NCBI RefSeq assembly: GCF_016757215.1
Contig: NZ_JAESIY010000006.1
Coordinates: 62,001 to 126,000 of the forward strand
Direction of reading: 5' to 3'
Length of the DNA stretch: 64,000 nt
Origin: Fulvivirga sediminis
GTDB taxonomy: Bacteria > Bacteroidota > Bacteroidia > Cytophagales > Cyclobacteriaceae
Shown: piece after piece, positions 18,708 through 26,990 of the stretch
Layout: every line of letters starts with the position of its first letter
Position numbering within the stretch: the first letter of the stretch is position 1
The notes under the pieces: model-generated
The model's database searches: none
Told to the model about the DNA's origin: nothing
What the model saw: the letters and a program-made list of their open reading frames with translations, nothing else
Position numbers and translations under genes: made by a program

Positions 18708-20246
18708 TTATACCTTCAAGAAAGAATTTTTCATCATAAACTCCTTAACCTCCTTTATTTTGGCATACAAAGGGTAATCATCTCTAAATAAGGGGACTAT
18801 CTCTCGCACCTTGTTATATATCATTTTACTCTGAGAAGAGAGTCCTTCTACTTTTTTCAAATGATCTAATGCCTGAACTACGGAAATTACTTCTATGGCT
18901 AGCACCTCAAAAGTATTTTCTATTACTTTCTCTGCACAGCTGGCAGCATTAGTACCCATACTTACTATGTCTTGATTGTCATTATTGTTAGGTATGCTGT
19001 GTACATACATAGGATTAGCGAGCATCTGATTTTCTGCAGTAGTGGAAGTGGCCGTAAACTGAACTCCTTGCATACCAAAATTAAATCCTAATTTACCCAA
19101 ATTAGCAAAAGGAGGCAATATACCATTAAGGTGAGGGTTCATCAAGAAGTTTAACTGCCTCTCAGCCAGCATTGATAACTTGGTCACAGCTATTTTTAGC
19201 TTATCCATTTCAAACGCCACATAATCTCCATGGAAGTTTCCGCCATGATATACATTTTGGTTTTCAACATCCACTATAGGGTTATCATTAGCCGAATTTA
19301 TCTCTTCTACAAGCAGCTTTTGTGCTGCTTTAATAGTTTCATAAATAGCTCCTAAAATCTGAGGTGGACACCGTAATGAATAGTATTCCTGAACTTTATT
19401 AGAAATGACCTCTTCTTCCACCAGAGTTTCATATAGCTGCTTTTCCCTTTTTCGAATATATTTACTATCATCCATGATGCCTCTCATAAGTGCAGCTACA
19501 TGCTGCTGTCCTGCATGCTTTTTAGTTCTATTAAGCTGAGCAGAGAAGTAGTCATCATAAGAATCTACCATTTCACATATCATAGCAGAAATAGCGATCG
19601 ACCAACTTATGGCAATTTGGGCATTAACGGCATTTACAATGCCTATACCTGTCATCACACTGGTTCCATTCATTACCGCCAGCCCCTCTCTCAGTTTAAT
19701 CTGCATGGGCTCAATAGCTAGCCTTTCAAAAACTTCTTTTGTGGGCCGCCTTTGCCCTTCGTATATCACTTCCCCTTCACCTATCATTACTAAAGCCAAA
19801 TGCGCTAGCTGCACCAAATCTCCACTAGCGCCCACACCGCCATGTTTGAAGATAACAGGAGTAATGTTATGATTGATGAGTTGAATAAGAATATTCACCG
19901 ATGACTCATGCACGCCAGAGTATCCTAGCGAGAGGGTATTTAACCTGGCCAACATAGATGCTCTCACTGCCATGGGGTTAATTAATTCTCCCTGCCCCGA
20001 AGAGTGACTTCTGATAAGGTTAAACTGTAGGTCTTTTTGATCAGACTCATTTATCTTATATTGAGCCATAGGGCCAAACCCGGTATTTATTCCATAAATG
20101 ACTTTATTTTTAGAAAATTCGCTTAAAAAATTATGGCTTTCTCTAATTACTTTTTCTGTATTATCAGATAATTTGACAGATTCAGCTTCAAATACAACCT
20201 TCTCAACATCAGCTAGTGATAATGAGCCGACTTCTATTTTTACCAT
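18708..20246 (-). CDS. Tyrosine ammonia-lyase (aromatic amino acid lyase, HAL/PAL family)
   Basis: The 512-residue enzyme contains the Ala-Ser-Gly triad (GGVGASGDLVQL) that cyclises to the MIO cofactor. YGINTGFGPMAQY, LIRSHSSG and SIPNNNDNQDIVSMG are the expected active-site segments. From memory it closely resembles the Flavobacterium johnsoniae lyase, which deaminates tyrosine to p-coumarate. It would supply the aryl starter for the polyene. As the first gene of the long minus-strand run it faces the halogenase-like gene across a 140-base spacer. A histidine-degradation role is unlikely, because no hut genes are present. Confidence 0.9.
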   Translation of the reverse strand: MVKIEVGSLSLADVEKVVFEAESVKLSDNTEKVIRESHNFLSEFSKNKVIYGINTGFGPMAQYKINESDQKDLQFNLIRSHSSGQGELINPMAVRASMLARLNTLSLGYSGVHESSVNILIQLINHNITPVIFKHGGVGASGDLVQLAHLALVMIGEGEVIYEGQRRPTKEVFERLAIEPMQIKLREGLAVMNGTSVMTGIGIVNAVNAQIAISWSIAISAMICEMVDSYDDYFSAQLNRTKKHAGQQHVAALMRGIMDDSKYIRKREKQLYETLVEEEVISNKVQEYYSLRCPPQILGAIYETIKAAQKLLVEEINSANDNPIVDVENQNVYHGGNFHGDYVAFEMDKLKIAVTKLSMLAERQLNFLMNPHLNGILPPFANLGKLGFNFGMQGVQFTATSTTAENQMLANPMYVHSIPNNNDNQDIVSMGTNAASCAEKVIENTFEVLAIEVISVVQALDHLKKVEGLSSQSKMIYNKVREIVPLFRDDYPLYAKIKEVKEFMMKNSFLKV

Positions 20247-20386
20247 TAATGTGAAACGTTTTATTAAAAAATGACATTAATATTTTAACTAGTCGGTAAA
20301 TTACAAAACAAATAATTAAGCTATGAGCAAACAATGTCATAAATTGTCATTTTTTAGATGAAAGCAAAAAGCATTTTTTAAAATAT
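20247..20386. promoter_or_regulatory. Divergent promoter region with TGTCAT repeats
   Basis: This spacer separates the lyase operon from the halogenase-like gene. It contains a perfect 12-base inverted repeat: TAAAAAATGACA at 20265-20276 and TGTCATTTTTTA at 20345-20356. A third copy of the core TGTCAT occurs at 20335-20340, exactly ten bases (one helical turn) before the copy at 20345-20350. The arrangement looks like an operator for a dimeric regulator acting on both directions. No regulator gene is in the visible part of the cluster. No clear TAnnTTTG box was found. Confidence 0.4.
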
Positions 20387-21622
20387 ATGCCTGATTTTAA
20401 AAGCAATACAAAAGAAGTAGACGTCCTAATAATAGGAGCCGGACCATCAGCAACTGTAGCAGCCTCTATTCTTCATAAAAAAGGCTATACGGTTCATATT
20501 GTAGAAAAGCAAAAATTTCCACGCTTTGTAATCGGCGAAAGCCTGCTACCCAGGTGTATGGAAAATTTCCAGAAAGCTAATCTGATAGAAACCATTGAAT
20601 CTCATGGTTTTCAAAAAAAATTCGGAGCTATGTTTGCTAAAGCTGATGAATATTGTGATTTCGAATTTGCCAATCAATTTACCGAAGGCTGGGGCTGGAC
20701 ATGGCAGGTACAAAGGGCTGATTTTGATAAAGTACTGGCGGAAGAAGTTCAGAATAGAGGAGTTACTCTGGAATATGAAACTGAAGTTACGGATGTGAAA
20801 TTTGAAAACGACGGATCTTCTACCACCACGGTAAAAAACAAGGATTCTGAATATTATATAAAAGCAAGATATATAGTGGACTCTAGTGGTTATGGAAAAG
20901 TACTCCCAAGACTACTAAATTTAGAAAAACCTTCTAATTTACCTCCTCGTACCTCCATCTTTTGTCATGTAAAGCCAAGGCAGGTATCTGAAAGCCCTGA
21001 AAGGAAGAGGATCATTATAATAGTACATCTTGATAATGTCTGGGGTTGGGTTATTCCTTTTTCTGACGGAACCTCATCAATAGGTATGGTGGGAGACTCT
21101 GAAGAGATGGATAATATAAAAGGTAGCATGGAAGAACAAATGCGCCATTGGATTGCCAATGTACAAGCACTTAGAGATAGGTTCACTGATAGTGAGTTTA
21201 TATTTGAGCCCCGTAAAATAGCGGGCTACTCTTCTGATGTGAAACAACTTCATGGTAAAGGCTATGTGCTTACCGGAAATGCTTCCGGCTTCTTAGATCC
21301 CATATTCTCTTCAGGTGTAACACTAGCTACTGAATCTAGCGCACTAGCAGCGGAGCTAATAGAAAAAGAGCTAGAGGGCGAGCCAGTAGACTGGGACCTG
21401 AGCTATACTGAGCACATCAAGAAAGGAAATGCGGTATTCAAAGCATTCATTGAAGCCTGGTACCGAGGCGACTTGCAAAAAATATTCTTTAGCGAAAACC
21501 GTAATGAAAAAATCAGAAAACAGATATGTTCAGTGCTCGCAGGTTATGTATGGGATCAAAACAACCCTTTTGTAACAAAACCAGAGAGAATATTAGCAAA
21601 CTTATCTCAAGTAATCAGGTAA
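20387..21622 (+). CDS. Flavin-dependent halogenase-like FAD monooxygenase
   Basis: This 411-residue flavoprotein has the FAD motif IGAGPSATVAASIL, then PRFVIGESLLP, and the segment WGWVIPF, which matches the WxWxIP signature of flavin-dependent halogenases. KFGAMF follows the GESLLP segment where phenol- and pyrrole-type halogenases carry their conserved Lys; that alignment is by eye. Some flexirubins are chlorinated, so halogenation of the phenolic ring is a reasonable inference. Geranylgeranyl-reductase-like or hydroxylase activity is the alternative. It is transcribed away from the lyase and ends in a hairpin that includes its stop codon. Confidence 0.7.
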   Translation: MPDFKSNTKEVDVLIIGAGPSATVAASILHKKGYTVHIVEKQKFPRFVIGESLLPRCMENFQKANLIETIESHGFQKKFGAMFAKADEYCDFEFANQFTEGWGWTWQVQRADFDKVLAEEVQNRGVTLEYETEVTDVKFENDGSSTTTVKNKDSEYYIKARYIVDSSGYGKVLPRLLNLEKPSNLPPRTSIFCHVKPRQVSESPERKRIIIIVHLDNVWGWVIPFSDGTSSIGMVGDSEEMDNIKGSMEEQMRHWIANVQALRDRFTDSEFIFEPRKIAGYSSDVKQLHGKGYVLTGNASGFLDPIFSSGVTLATESSALAAELIEKELEGEPVDWDLSYTEHIKKGNAVFKAFIEAWYRGDLQKIFFSENRNEKIRKQICSVLAGYVWDQNNPFVTKPERILANLSQVIR

Positions 21623-21643
21623 GCCTTATAGCTTACCTTTTTT
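21617..21643 (+). terminator. Intrinsic terminator containing both convergent stop codons
   Basis: AGGTAAGC (21617-21624) pairs with GCTTACCT (21631-21638) around a six-base loop, followed by a run of six T. The halogenase stop (21620-21622) is in the left arm. The stop of the convergent pseudogene (21626-21628, minus strand) lies in the loop. Confidence 0.8.
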
Positions 21644-22267
21644 AAACTTTTTCCTTTCATACCTGATTAGGGCTCCACTGTTCTGAATGGTTTCGTGAAT
21701 AGGACTAGCCCAGTAATTCCTAAAACCAAATCCAAAGGCCGAAGCCACATACCTCTCATGCCAGAGAATCTCTTTAGTAGAAATATCAAAAAACAGAACA
21801 TGAATAGTCTCCTTTCGTTCAATTTTATTTAAACTCTCCACTACATAAACAAGCCCTAAACCATCTTTAACGCTATGTAAGTCATAGTCAGAAATTATAT
21901 TAACCAGATCATCCTGAGAAATAACATAATCTTCATCCTCAATTATTAGATCAAAGGGATAAGGCATTTCATTCCTCCTTCTCACCACACTTAAGTCAGT
22001 CATTACTTGCACGAAGTGATAATATTTACGGAAATGATATTTATCAGACTCAAATAGGATGAGATCATTCCATGCATCAAAATAGGTATTAACTATTTTA
22101 ACAGGATCAGTGAAACCTTCCTCCCCTATACATCTCACATGTGAATAATCTAAACCACACCAAACCACGGTAGTAGCATCATAAAGTAATGAACTTTTAT
22201 CTTAGCTCTGACTCTTGATGAATGGAAAATAAATTAAAAAAATAATTATGAATAAGCTCTTCGACAT
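21626..22267 (-). pseudogene. Secreted unknown protein, paralogue of 22343-22978, broken by a nonsense codon
   Basis: Read from the ATG at 22267, this frame encodes a signal peptide (MSKSLFIIIFLIYF and on to SQS), then TAA at 22202-22204, then DKSSLLYDATTVVWCGLDYS and the rest of the domain to 21626. The neighbouring intact paralogue reads AQDNNTKLFTATNVVWCG at the same place. The TAA aligns exactly with its CAA (Gln) codon, so one C-to-T change explains the break. Only an internal GTG at 22168 could restart translation, and that product would lack the signal peptide. A sequencing error is the alternative. Function is unknown. Confidence 0.75.
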
Positions 22268-22285
22268 CTCTAGGTAATCAATAAT

Positions 22286-22311
22286 TAAAAAACCTGTCAT
22301 TTCTAACAGGT
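22286..22311 (-). terminator. Intrinsic terminator of the 22343-22978 gene
   Basis: On the minus strand ACCTGT (22311-22306) pairs with ACAGGT (22297-22292) across an eight-base loop, followed by TTTTTT. It separates the intact gene from its downstream broken paralogue, so the paralogue would need its own promoter. Confidence 0.75.
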
Positions 22312-22342
22312 CATGCACATTCTTCTTATAAATCAGGTAAAA

Positions 22343-22978
22343 TTACAACTTGCCTTTAGCAAACCTCTTTCTATCTCTGGTAATGTCGTAAGCACTCTGA
22401 TTTAACACTCCAAGCACTGACCGTGCCCAATAATTTCTTAACCCAAAACCTCCGGCACTACCGTAATACTTTTTACTCCAAACAATTTCTTTAGTCGCTA
22501 TATCAAAAAATACTACGTAGATAGATGCCTTCTTTTCAAACTTATTCAAACTCTCCATTACATACACTAAACCCAGCCCTTCAGAGACTTTATCTAAATC
22601 ATAATCTGATACTATCTCCTTTAATTTACCTTCAGGTAATGAATAATCTGTATTAATAACTAACTCATCTGCTTTCGGAATATCATTTCTTTCCTTTACT
22701 ACGCTTAGATCATACAATAATCCTTTAAATTCATACTCCTCTCGAAAATCATACTTACTAGCTTCATCCAGCATCAGCTTATTCCAGCTATCAAAGAACC
22801 GACGAGTTATATCTTCAGGATCAGTAAAACCCTCACTACCAATACATTTCACATAAGAATAATCTAACCCACACCAAACCACATTTGTAGCTGTAAAAAG
22901 TTTAGTATTATTATCTTGAGCTTTTACTGCCAGACAACAAAGCAATATTAGCACAAGAGATAAGACTCTTTTTCTCAT
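22343..22978 (-). CDS. Secreted protein of unknown function (intact paralogue)
   Basis: This 211-residue protein has a signal peptide (residues 1-20, ending VKAQ) and a soluble mature domain. Visible features are VVWCGLDYSYVKCIG with two Cys residues, and ATKEIVWSKKYYGSAGGFGLRNYWA near the C-terminus. I do not recognise a named family; proteins of this type appear to be Bacteroidota-specific. The downstream paralogue aligns over its full length, so this is a tandem duplication. It has its own promoter box at 23006-23013 and its own terminator. Confidence 0.8.
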   Translation of the reverse strand: MRKRVLSLVLILLCCLAVKAQDNNTKLFTATNVVWCGLDYSYVKCIGSEGFTDPEDITRRFFDSWNKLMLDEASKYDFREEYEFKGLLYDLSVVKERNDIPKADELVINTDYSLPEGKLKEIVSDYDLDKVSEGLGLVYVMESLNKFEKKASIYVVFFDIATKEIVWSKKYYGSAGGFGLRNYWARSVLGVLNQSAYDITRDRKRFAKGKL

Positions 22979-23005
22979 ATTTAAAGTTATTTAATTAATA
23001 ATTTT

Positions 23006-23013
23006 CAAATGTA
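23006..23013 (-). promoter_or_regulatory. TAnnTTTG promoter box for 22343-22978
   Basis: The minus strand reads TACATTTG, a full match to the Bacteroidota -7 box, and a TTG lies 20 bases upstream (23036-23034), which fits the -33 element. The predicted start of transcription is about 20-25 bases before the ATG. Confidence 0.6.
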
Positions 23014-23018
23014 ATAAC

Positions 23019-23681
23019 TTAGATTACCTCTTTCAATATATTTAAAGAATTAATCTCTTTCAGAGACTCAATATGCACTTTATAAAACCTCACAATATGA
23101 TCTAGTAAAGTTCTTCTCAAGGAATTAGAAATCTTCACATGTGCCTCATACGAGTTATTTACAAGGTGGGTTAGCAGACCAAGGTCTTCATCCTCCATTG
23201 TTAGAAAATGGTCTTTTGGAGACTCCAGCCCAAAACCTAGATAATGCGATAGTTTAAGCAAAAACTGCAAATGAAAATTCTCGTACCCAGATTCTAAATG
23301 GTCTAATATTTCGATGGAATGATAAATAAAGTTAAAAAGATCAGATACATCTTCTTCCTCTTCTTTCACGCACTTGTATAGAACTTCTGCCAAGAAGATA
23401 GCAATATACGTTTTCTTTATATCGGTAGAAATTGTTGAAAATGGATGATTACATTTCACCTCAGAAATCCTGTTTATTTCGGTAGCATTTTTTTTATACA
23501 CCACCATATCCAATAAAGTAAGTGGTTGATAAAGCGCAATTCTACTCCGAGATGACTTACTCCTTACGCCATTAACAATGTAGGTCTGCAAGCCAAAAGC
23601 TTCCGTAAACACCTTAACTATAATGGAAGTATCACGATATTTGAAGTACTTAAAAACAACACCCCTTGTTTTGTGTAACAT
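23019..23681 (-). CDS. recO: DNA repair protein RecO
   Basis: This 220-residue protein starts with the RecO OB-fold region (KTRGVVFKYFKYRDTSIIVKVFTEAFG and YIVNGVRSKSSRSR, each a family hallmark) and continues with a helical domain. RecO loads RecA onto single-stranded DNA together with RecR in recombinational repair. The zinc-binding Cys residues of some RecO proteins are absent, as in many Bacteroidota. It is followed upstream by porZ on the same strand, an adjacency often seen in this phylum. Confidence 0.85.
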   Translation of the reverse strand: MLHKTRGVVFKYFKYRDTSIIVKVFTEAFGLQTYIVNGVRSKSSRSRIALYQPLTLLDMVVYKKNATEINRISEVKCNHPFSTISTDIKKTYIAIFLAEVLYKCVKEEEEDVSDLFNFIYHSIEILDHLESGYENFHLQFLLKLSHYLGFGLESPKDHFLTMEDEDLGLLTHLVNNSYEAHVKISNSLRRTLLDHIVRFYKVHIESLKEINSLNILKEVI

Positions 23682-23717
23682 ACCCTACGTCTCCCTTATC
23701 GTAAATTTTAATTTATA

Positions 23718-25982
23718 TCAGTTAACCACTGCGATTTTAGCCACATAGGCATCCTCGCCATCATCTGTGGAGCTAAATACCAGATAAACACCTGTTTCAG
23801 CCCTATTCCCTTTGTAGTCAGTAACATTCCAAGAGGCTGTACCTCCATTGGCTCTGGTTTGCCAAACTAGCTTACCACTTATATCCGTAATCTTCACTTG
23901 GGCATTCTGTGCTAAGCCAGTTATACCTACCATACCTGTAAAGTCTCTGGTAACAGGGTTAGGAAAAACTTTTACATTGTCATGAGTAGCTTCAGCCTCT
24001 GAGCTTACACTTCTGTAAGATAAAAGCCCTTCTTTAGTTGACATAAATACCTCTCCGGTATTATCTTCAATCGCTATATGATAGATTTCATTAGAAGAAA
24101 GTGGACTATTCTCTGTATTAAAAAATGATAGTTGCTCATCTGCTCCTTCATTAAAAAGCCATGCTCCTTTACTAGTAGCAAACCACTTTCTATTACCTCC
24201 ATCTACCGCTATGCTATTTACTCTTTCTCCAGCTAACAAACGCATTCCCTCCCAAATAGGCTCCAAAGCATCCACGGCTCCTTGCATAACTGCCTCTGGG
24301 TTGGTAAAAACAGAAACTCCATCATCAGTACCCACCCACACATAGCCACTTTTATCAACCACCATAGTATTTACAGCATTATTAGAGATGCCGCCTTCTC
24401 CTACCTTAGCACTTAGATATCTGCTATCCCCGGTCTCAGGATCAAAAATAACAATCCCTCCACCCCTATTGGCATCTATCTGTAGCCATATTCTACCCCC
24501 TACATGTAACAAATCCTTGGAATAATTAGCCATAGAACCAGGAATATCATAAGCCGTCCACATATCATCATAACTCAGAAAGTGGAGCGGCTTTTCTGCG
24601 CCATAGTTTAAGATCCAGATCCCTTCATTTACCGCGGTTATGGCTGGAACCAAAATGCCATGTATATCTCCAGTAGTATTTTCCAAAGTACACCCGGCGG
24701 TGTTTTCATTAAAGATGGTATATTTTCCATCCTGATTCTGTTTCAGAATGCCATAACCGGCTGAAGAGGTATAAAATGTAGTTTCTCCTCCTAAAGCACG
24801 ATAGGCTACATCAGTTACATCCTTGAAAAGGGATTCATCTCCGGCTTTCCATGTATGTGTAGACCAAGAGCCATTTTCAAAATAAGAATACCCTGAGTCA
24901 TTGTTTAGAGGCTGCATTGATTGGTTAAAGCCTCCAGGAGATAAAGCTATTATCCCCCCTAGCTCTTCTAGCTTATAGATATCATTACTTACCGGGCCGT
25001 TGGGCATAAATGCACTAAAGGCTCCTCCATAATCAGAAACTAGACCATTGGCAGCGTCAGCTACCCAAAGATTAACGCCATCACTCACTGACATTAAGGG
25101 CTGATCTATCAGGGCATTGGTGATTAACTCAACATTACCACTGGCACTAACAGAAGCTATAGATTTTTCAAGGGCAAAAATCACTTTTTGATTTACTGTA
25201 GCAGCGCTGTTGAAAGTCTGCTTGGTTAGCTGGTTTAAAGCAACCCACTCGTCACCCTCTAATAAAAATAGGCCATCACTATTTACACCAATAATAAGCT
25301 CATTATTCAATATAGAAATGACATCCGGATAATTTTCCGGCATACCTATATCTTCAGCATGATTTTGCCAGCTCTTGTAATCCAACAAATTCACTGCATC
25401 ATCTATCTCTCCCGAAAGCAGCCCTTGATCAGTAATAGCAAACAGCTGATTTTCAAAAACCATTAAATCACTCACTGCTACCTGAGAAGCTTCTTCCCCC
25501 ATCTCACGATATACCTCTTGCACCTCGATCTTTTCAAGATCAAACTTTAAAATGCCATAATCTGTGGCTATATAAACACTGTTATTGAAAGAAATAAAAT
25601 CGTTTATACGCTTTGACCCTACTATCTGAGAGTTGGTATTTAAATCAAAACTAAAAATATCGCCATCAATAATTACATCCAGATTACCAGAAGCATAACC
25701 AATCATGAGGGCATGAAAATTTTTCGCGTACCCTAAGGCAGAGATTCGGTTATCCTGCAGTCCTTGTATTTTAGAAACTTTATTAAAACTATTATCTGAT
25801 TGATCAAAATAAAAAAGGCCATCTCCTGATGATGCATAAACTCTATCTGACGTATTGAGTACCAAAGAAATGCTGTTATAAGAAAAATGAGTACGCCAGG
25901 TACCTATAGGTATATCCTGAGCCGGAGACAATATGCTCATTAATGATAAAGAGATCAGGAAAAGTACCTGTTTCACCATCAT
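23718..25982 (-). CDS. porZ: PorZ-like beta-propeller protein with type IX sorting domain
   Basis: The 754-residue protein has a signal peptide (ending SPAQ), then two-component-regulator-type beta-propeller blades (GDGLFYFDQSDNSF, WVGTDDGVSVFTN). The end is a C-terminal type A sorting domain (VKVFPNPVTRDF through TGVYLVFSS). PorZ is part of the type IX secretion attachment machinery at the cell surface and binds anionic lipopolysaccharide in Porphyromonas. The N-terminus IPIGTWRTHFSYN is typical of PorZ orthologues. It shares one base with the tdk gene, and recO follows. Confidence 0.82.
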   Translation of the reverse strand: MMVKQVLFLISLSLMSILSPAQDIPIGTWRTHFSYNSISLVLNTSDRVYASSGDGLFYFDQSDNSFNKVSKIQGLQDNRISALGYAKNFHALMIGYASGNLDVIIDGDIFSFDLNTNSQIVGSKRINDFISFNNSVYIATDYGILKFDLEKIEVQEVYREMGEEASQVAVSDLMVFENQLFAITDQGLLSGEIDDAVNLLDYKSWQNHAEDIGMPENYPDVISILNNELIIGVNSDGLFLLEGDEWVALNQLTKQTFNSAATVNQKVIFALEKSIASVSASGNVELITNALIDQPLMSVSDGVNLWVADAANGLVSDYGGAFSAFMPNGPVSNDIYKLEELGGIIALSPGGFNQSMQPLNNDSGYSYFENGSWSTHTWKAGDESLFKDVTDVAYRALGGETTFYTSSAGYGILKQNQDGKYTIFNENTAGCTLENTTGDIHGILVPAITAVNEGIWILNYGAEKPLHFLSYDDMWTAYDIPGSMANYSKDLLHVGGRIWLQIDANRGGGIVIFDPETGDSRYLSAKVGEGGISNNAVNTMVVDKSGYVWVGTDDGVSVFTNPEAVMQGAVDALEPIWEGMRLLAGERVNSIAVDGGNRKWFATSKGAWLFNEGADEQLSFFNTENSPLSSNEIYHIAIEDNTGEVFMSTKEGLLSYRSVSSEAEATHDNVKVFPNPVTRDFTGMVGITGLAQNAQVKITDISGKLVWQTRANGGTASWNVTDYKGNRAETGVYLVFSSTDDGEDAYVAKIAVVN

Positions 25983-26572
25983 TATGAATTCTGCTTTCCT
26001 TTCATTCCTTCAAAAAAGCTGGCTCTGCTACGTGCTTCATATTCCTGTTTTTCACCCACTAAAACCTTACCCTTTTCATCAGTAAGCCTGAAAGAATAAG
26101 AAGCTAGCTCTCCTGTAGTGGCACAAATAGCATGTACCTTAGTTACAAACTCAGCAACAGCCAGCAGATTAGGCATAGGGCCAAATGGTTTTCCTTCAAA
26201 ATCCATATCCAACCCAGCTACTATGACCCGCTTACCGTTATTAGCAAGCGTATTACAAACATTAACTATTTCAGGATCAAAAAACTGTGCTTCGTCGATA
26301 CCTACAACATCACAATTTCCGGCCATAAGAATTATGTCATTAGCAAAGTCTACTGGCGTGCTACGGATAGATGTACTATTATGAGACACTACATCTTCAT
26401 TATGGTACCTTTTATCTATAGTAGGTTTAAAAATTTCTACTTTTTGGCGGGCAATAATGGATCTATTGAGCCTCCTGATCAATTCTTCGGTTTTACCAGA
26501 AAACATACATCCACAAATAACCTCTATCCATCCGGTCCTTTTCGTCTTTCCAAAGTTGGGCTCTATAAACAT
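25982..26572 (-). CDS. tdk: Thymidine kinase
   Basis: This 196-residue type II thymidine kinase has the P-loop [11 protein letters not shown] (residues about 21-31), the Walker B strand [11 protein letters not shown] and the lasso region with [18 protein letters not shown] near the zinc site. It phosphorylates thymidine to dTMP in nucleotide salvage. A TAATTTTG box lies five bases upstream of the ATG, so the transcript may be nearly leaderless. It overlaps the porZ start by one base. Confidence 0.93.
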   Translation of the reverse strand: MFIEPNFGKTKRTGWIEVICGCMFSGKTEELIRRLNRSIIARQKVEIFKPTIDKRYHNEDVVSHNSTSIRSTPVDFANDIILMAGNCDVVGIDEAQFFDPEIVNVCNTLANNGKRVIVAGLDMDFEGKPFGPMPNLLAVAEFVTKVHAICATTGELASYSFRLTDEKGKVLVGEKQEYEARSRASFFEGMKGKQNS

Positions 26573-26576
26573 ACTT

Positions 26577-26584
26577 CAAAATTA
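26577..26584 (-). promoter_or_regulatory. TAnnTTTG promoter box for tdk
   Basis: The minus strand reads TAATTTTG, a full match to the -7 consensus. Transcription would begin at or next to the tdk ATG. No -33 TTG is visible at the right distance. Confidence 0.4.
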
Positions 26585-26614
26585 AGCATTCAAGTTTATT
26601 TTTAGCTCATCCAC

Positions 26615-26941
26615 TTAATATGAATAAGTTAGGTGTGGCAATTTATTTCTATCCGGCACCTCAATAGTTATCTCACCTTCCTCAAGTATACTCTGGCAAG
26701 CAAGCCTTTCGTTGGCATTTAGAGCTCCTTTTTCCTTATATCTATTCTCAAATTCATTCACTTCTGAAAGGTTTTGCATCCCCTCCACTACTATCATTTT
26801 ACAGGAAGTACATCTTCCTTTTCCTCCACAGGCATGCATCCAATCCTGAAAATCTTCTTGCATAATTTTCAACACTGATTTTTCTCCTTTAGGAGCACTT
26901 ATGGTCTTATCAAAAAGATTTTTGATGACGATCTTAGGCAT
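26615..26941 (-). CDS. 2Fe-2S plant-type ferredoxin
   Basis: This 108-residue protein has the four cluster ligands in plant-type order: CGGKGRCTSC (three Cys) and ACQS (fourth Cys) about 40 residues later. It would carry one electron to an unidentified partner. The gene is alone on its strand, divergent from the unknown gene at 26991 with only 49 bases between the starts. No partner oxidoreductase is adjacent. Confidence 0.88.
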   Translation of the reverse strand: MPKIVIKNLFDKTISAPKGEKSVLKIMQEDFQDWMHACGGKGRCTSCKMIVVEGMQNLSEVNEFENRYKEKGALNANERLACQSILEEGEITIEVPDRNKLPHLTYSY

Positions 26942-26990
26942 ATTTCTTAACTTTATAAGGCAAAATGTAAATTAAGCGATTTTTAAGAGT

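Noticed and set aside
18708-20246. Histidine ammonia-lyase of histidine degradation
   Set aside because: No hutU, hutI or hutG gene is near, and the sequence and context match the tyrosine lyase of flexirubin loci.
26132-26605. Plus-strand open frame of 157 codons
   Set aside because: It is antisense to tdk, which has all kinase motifs.
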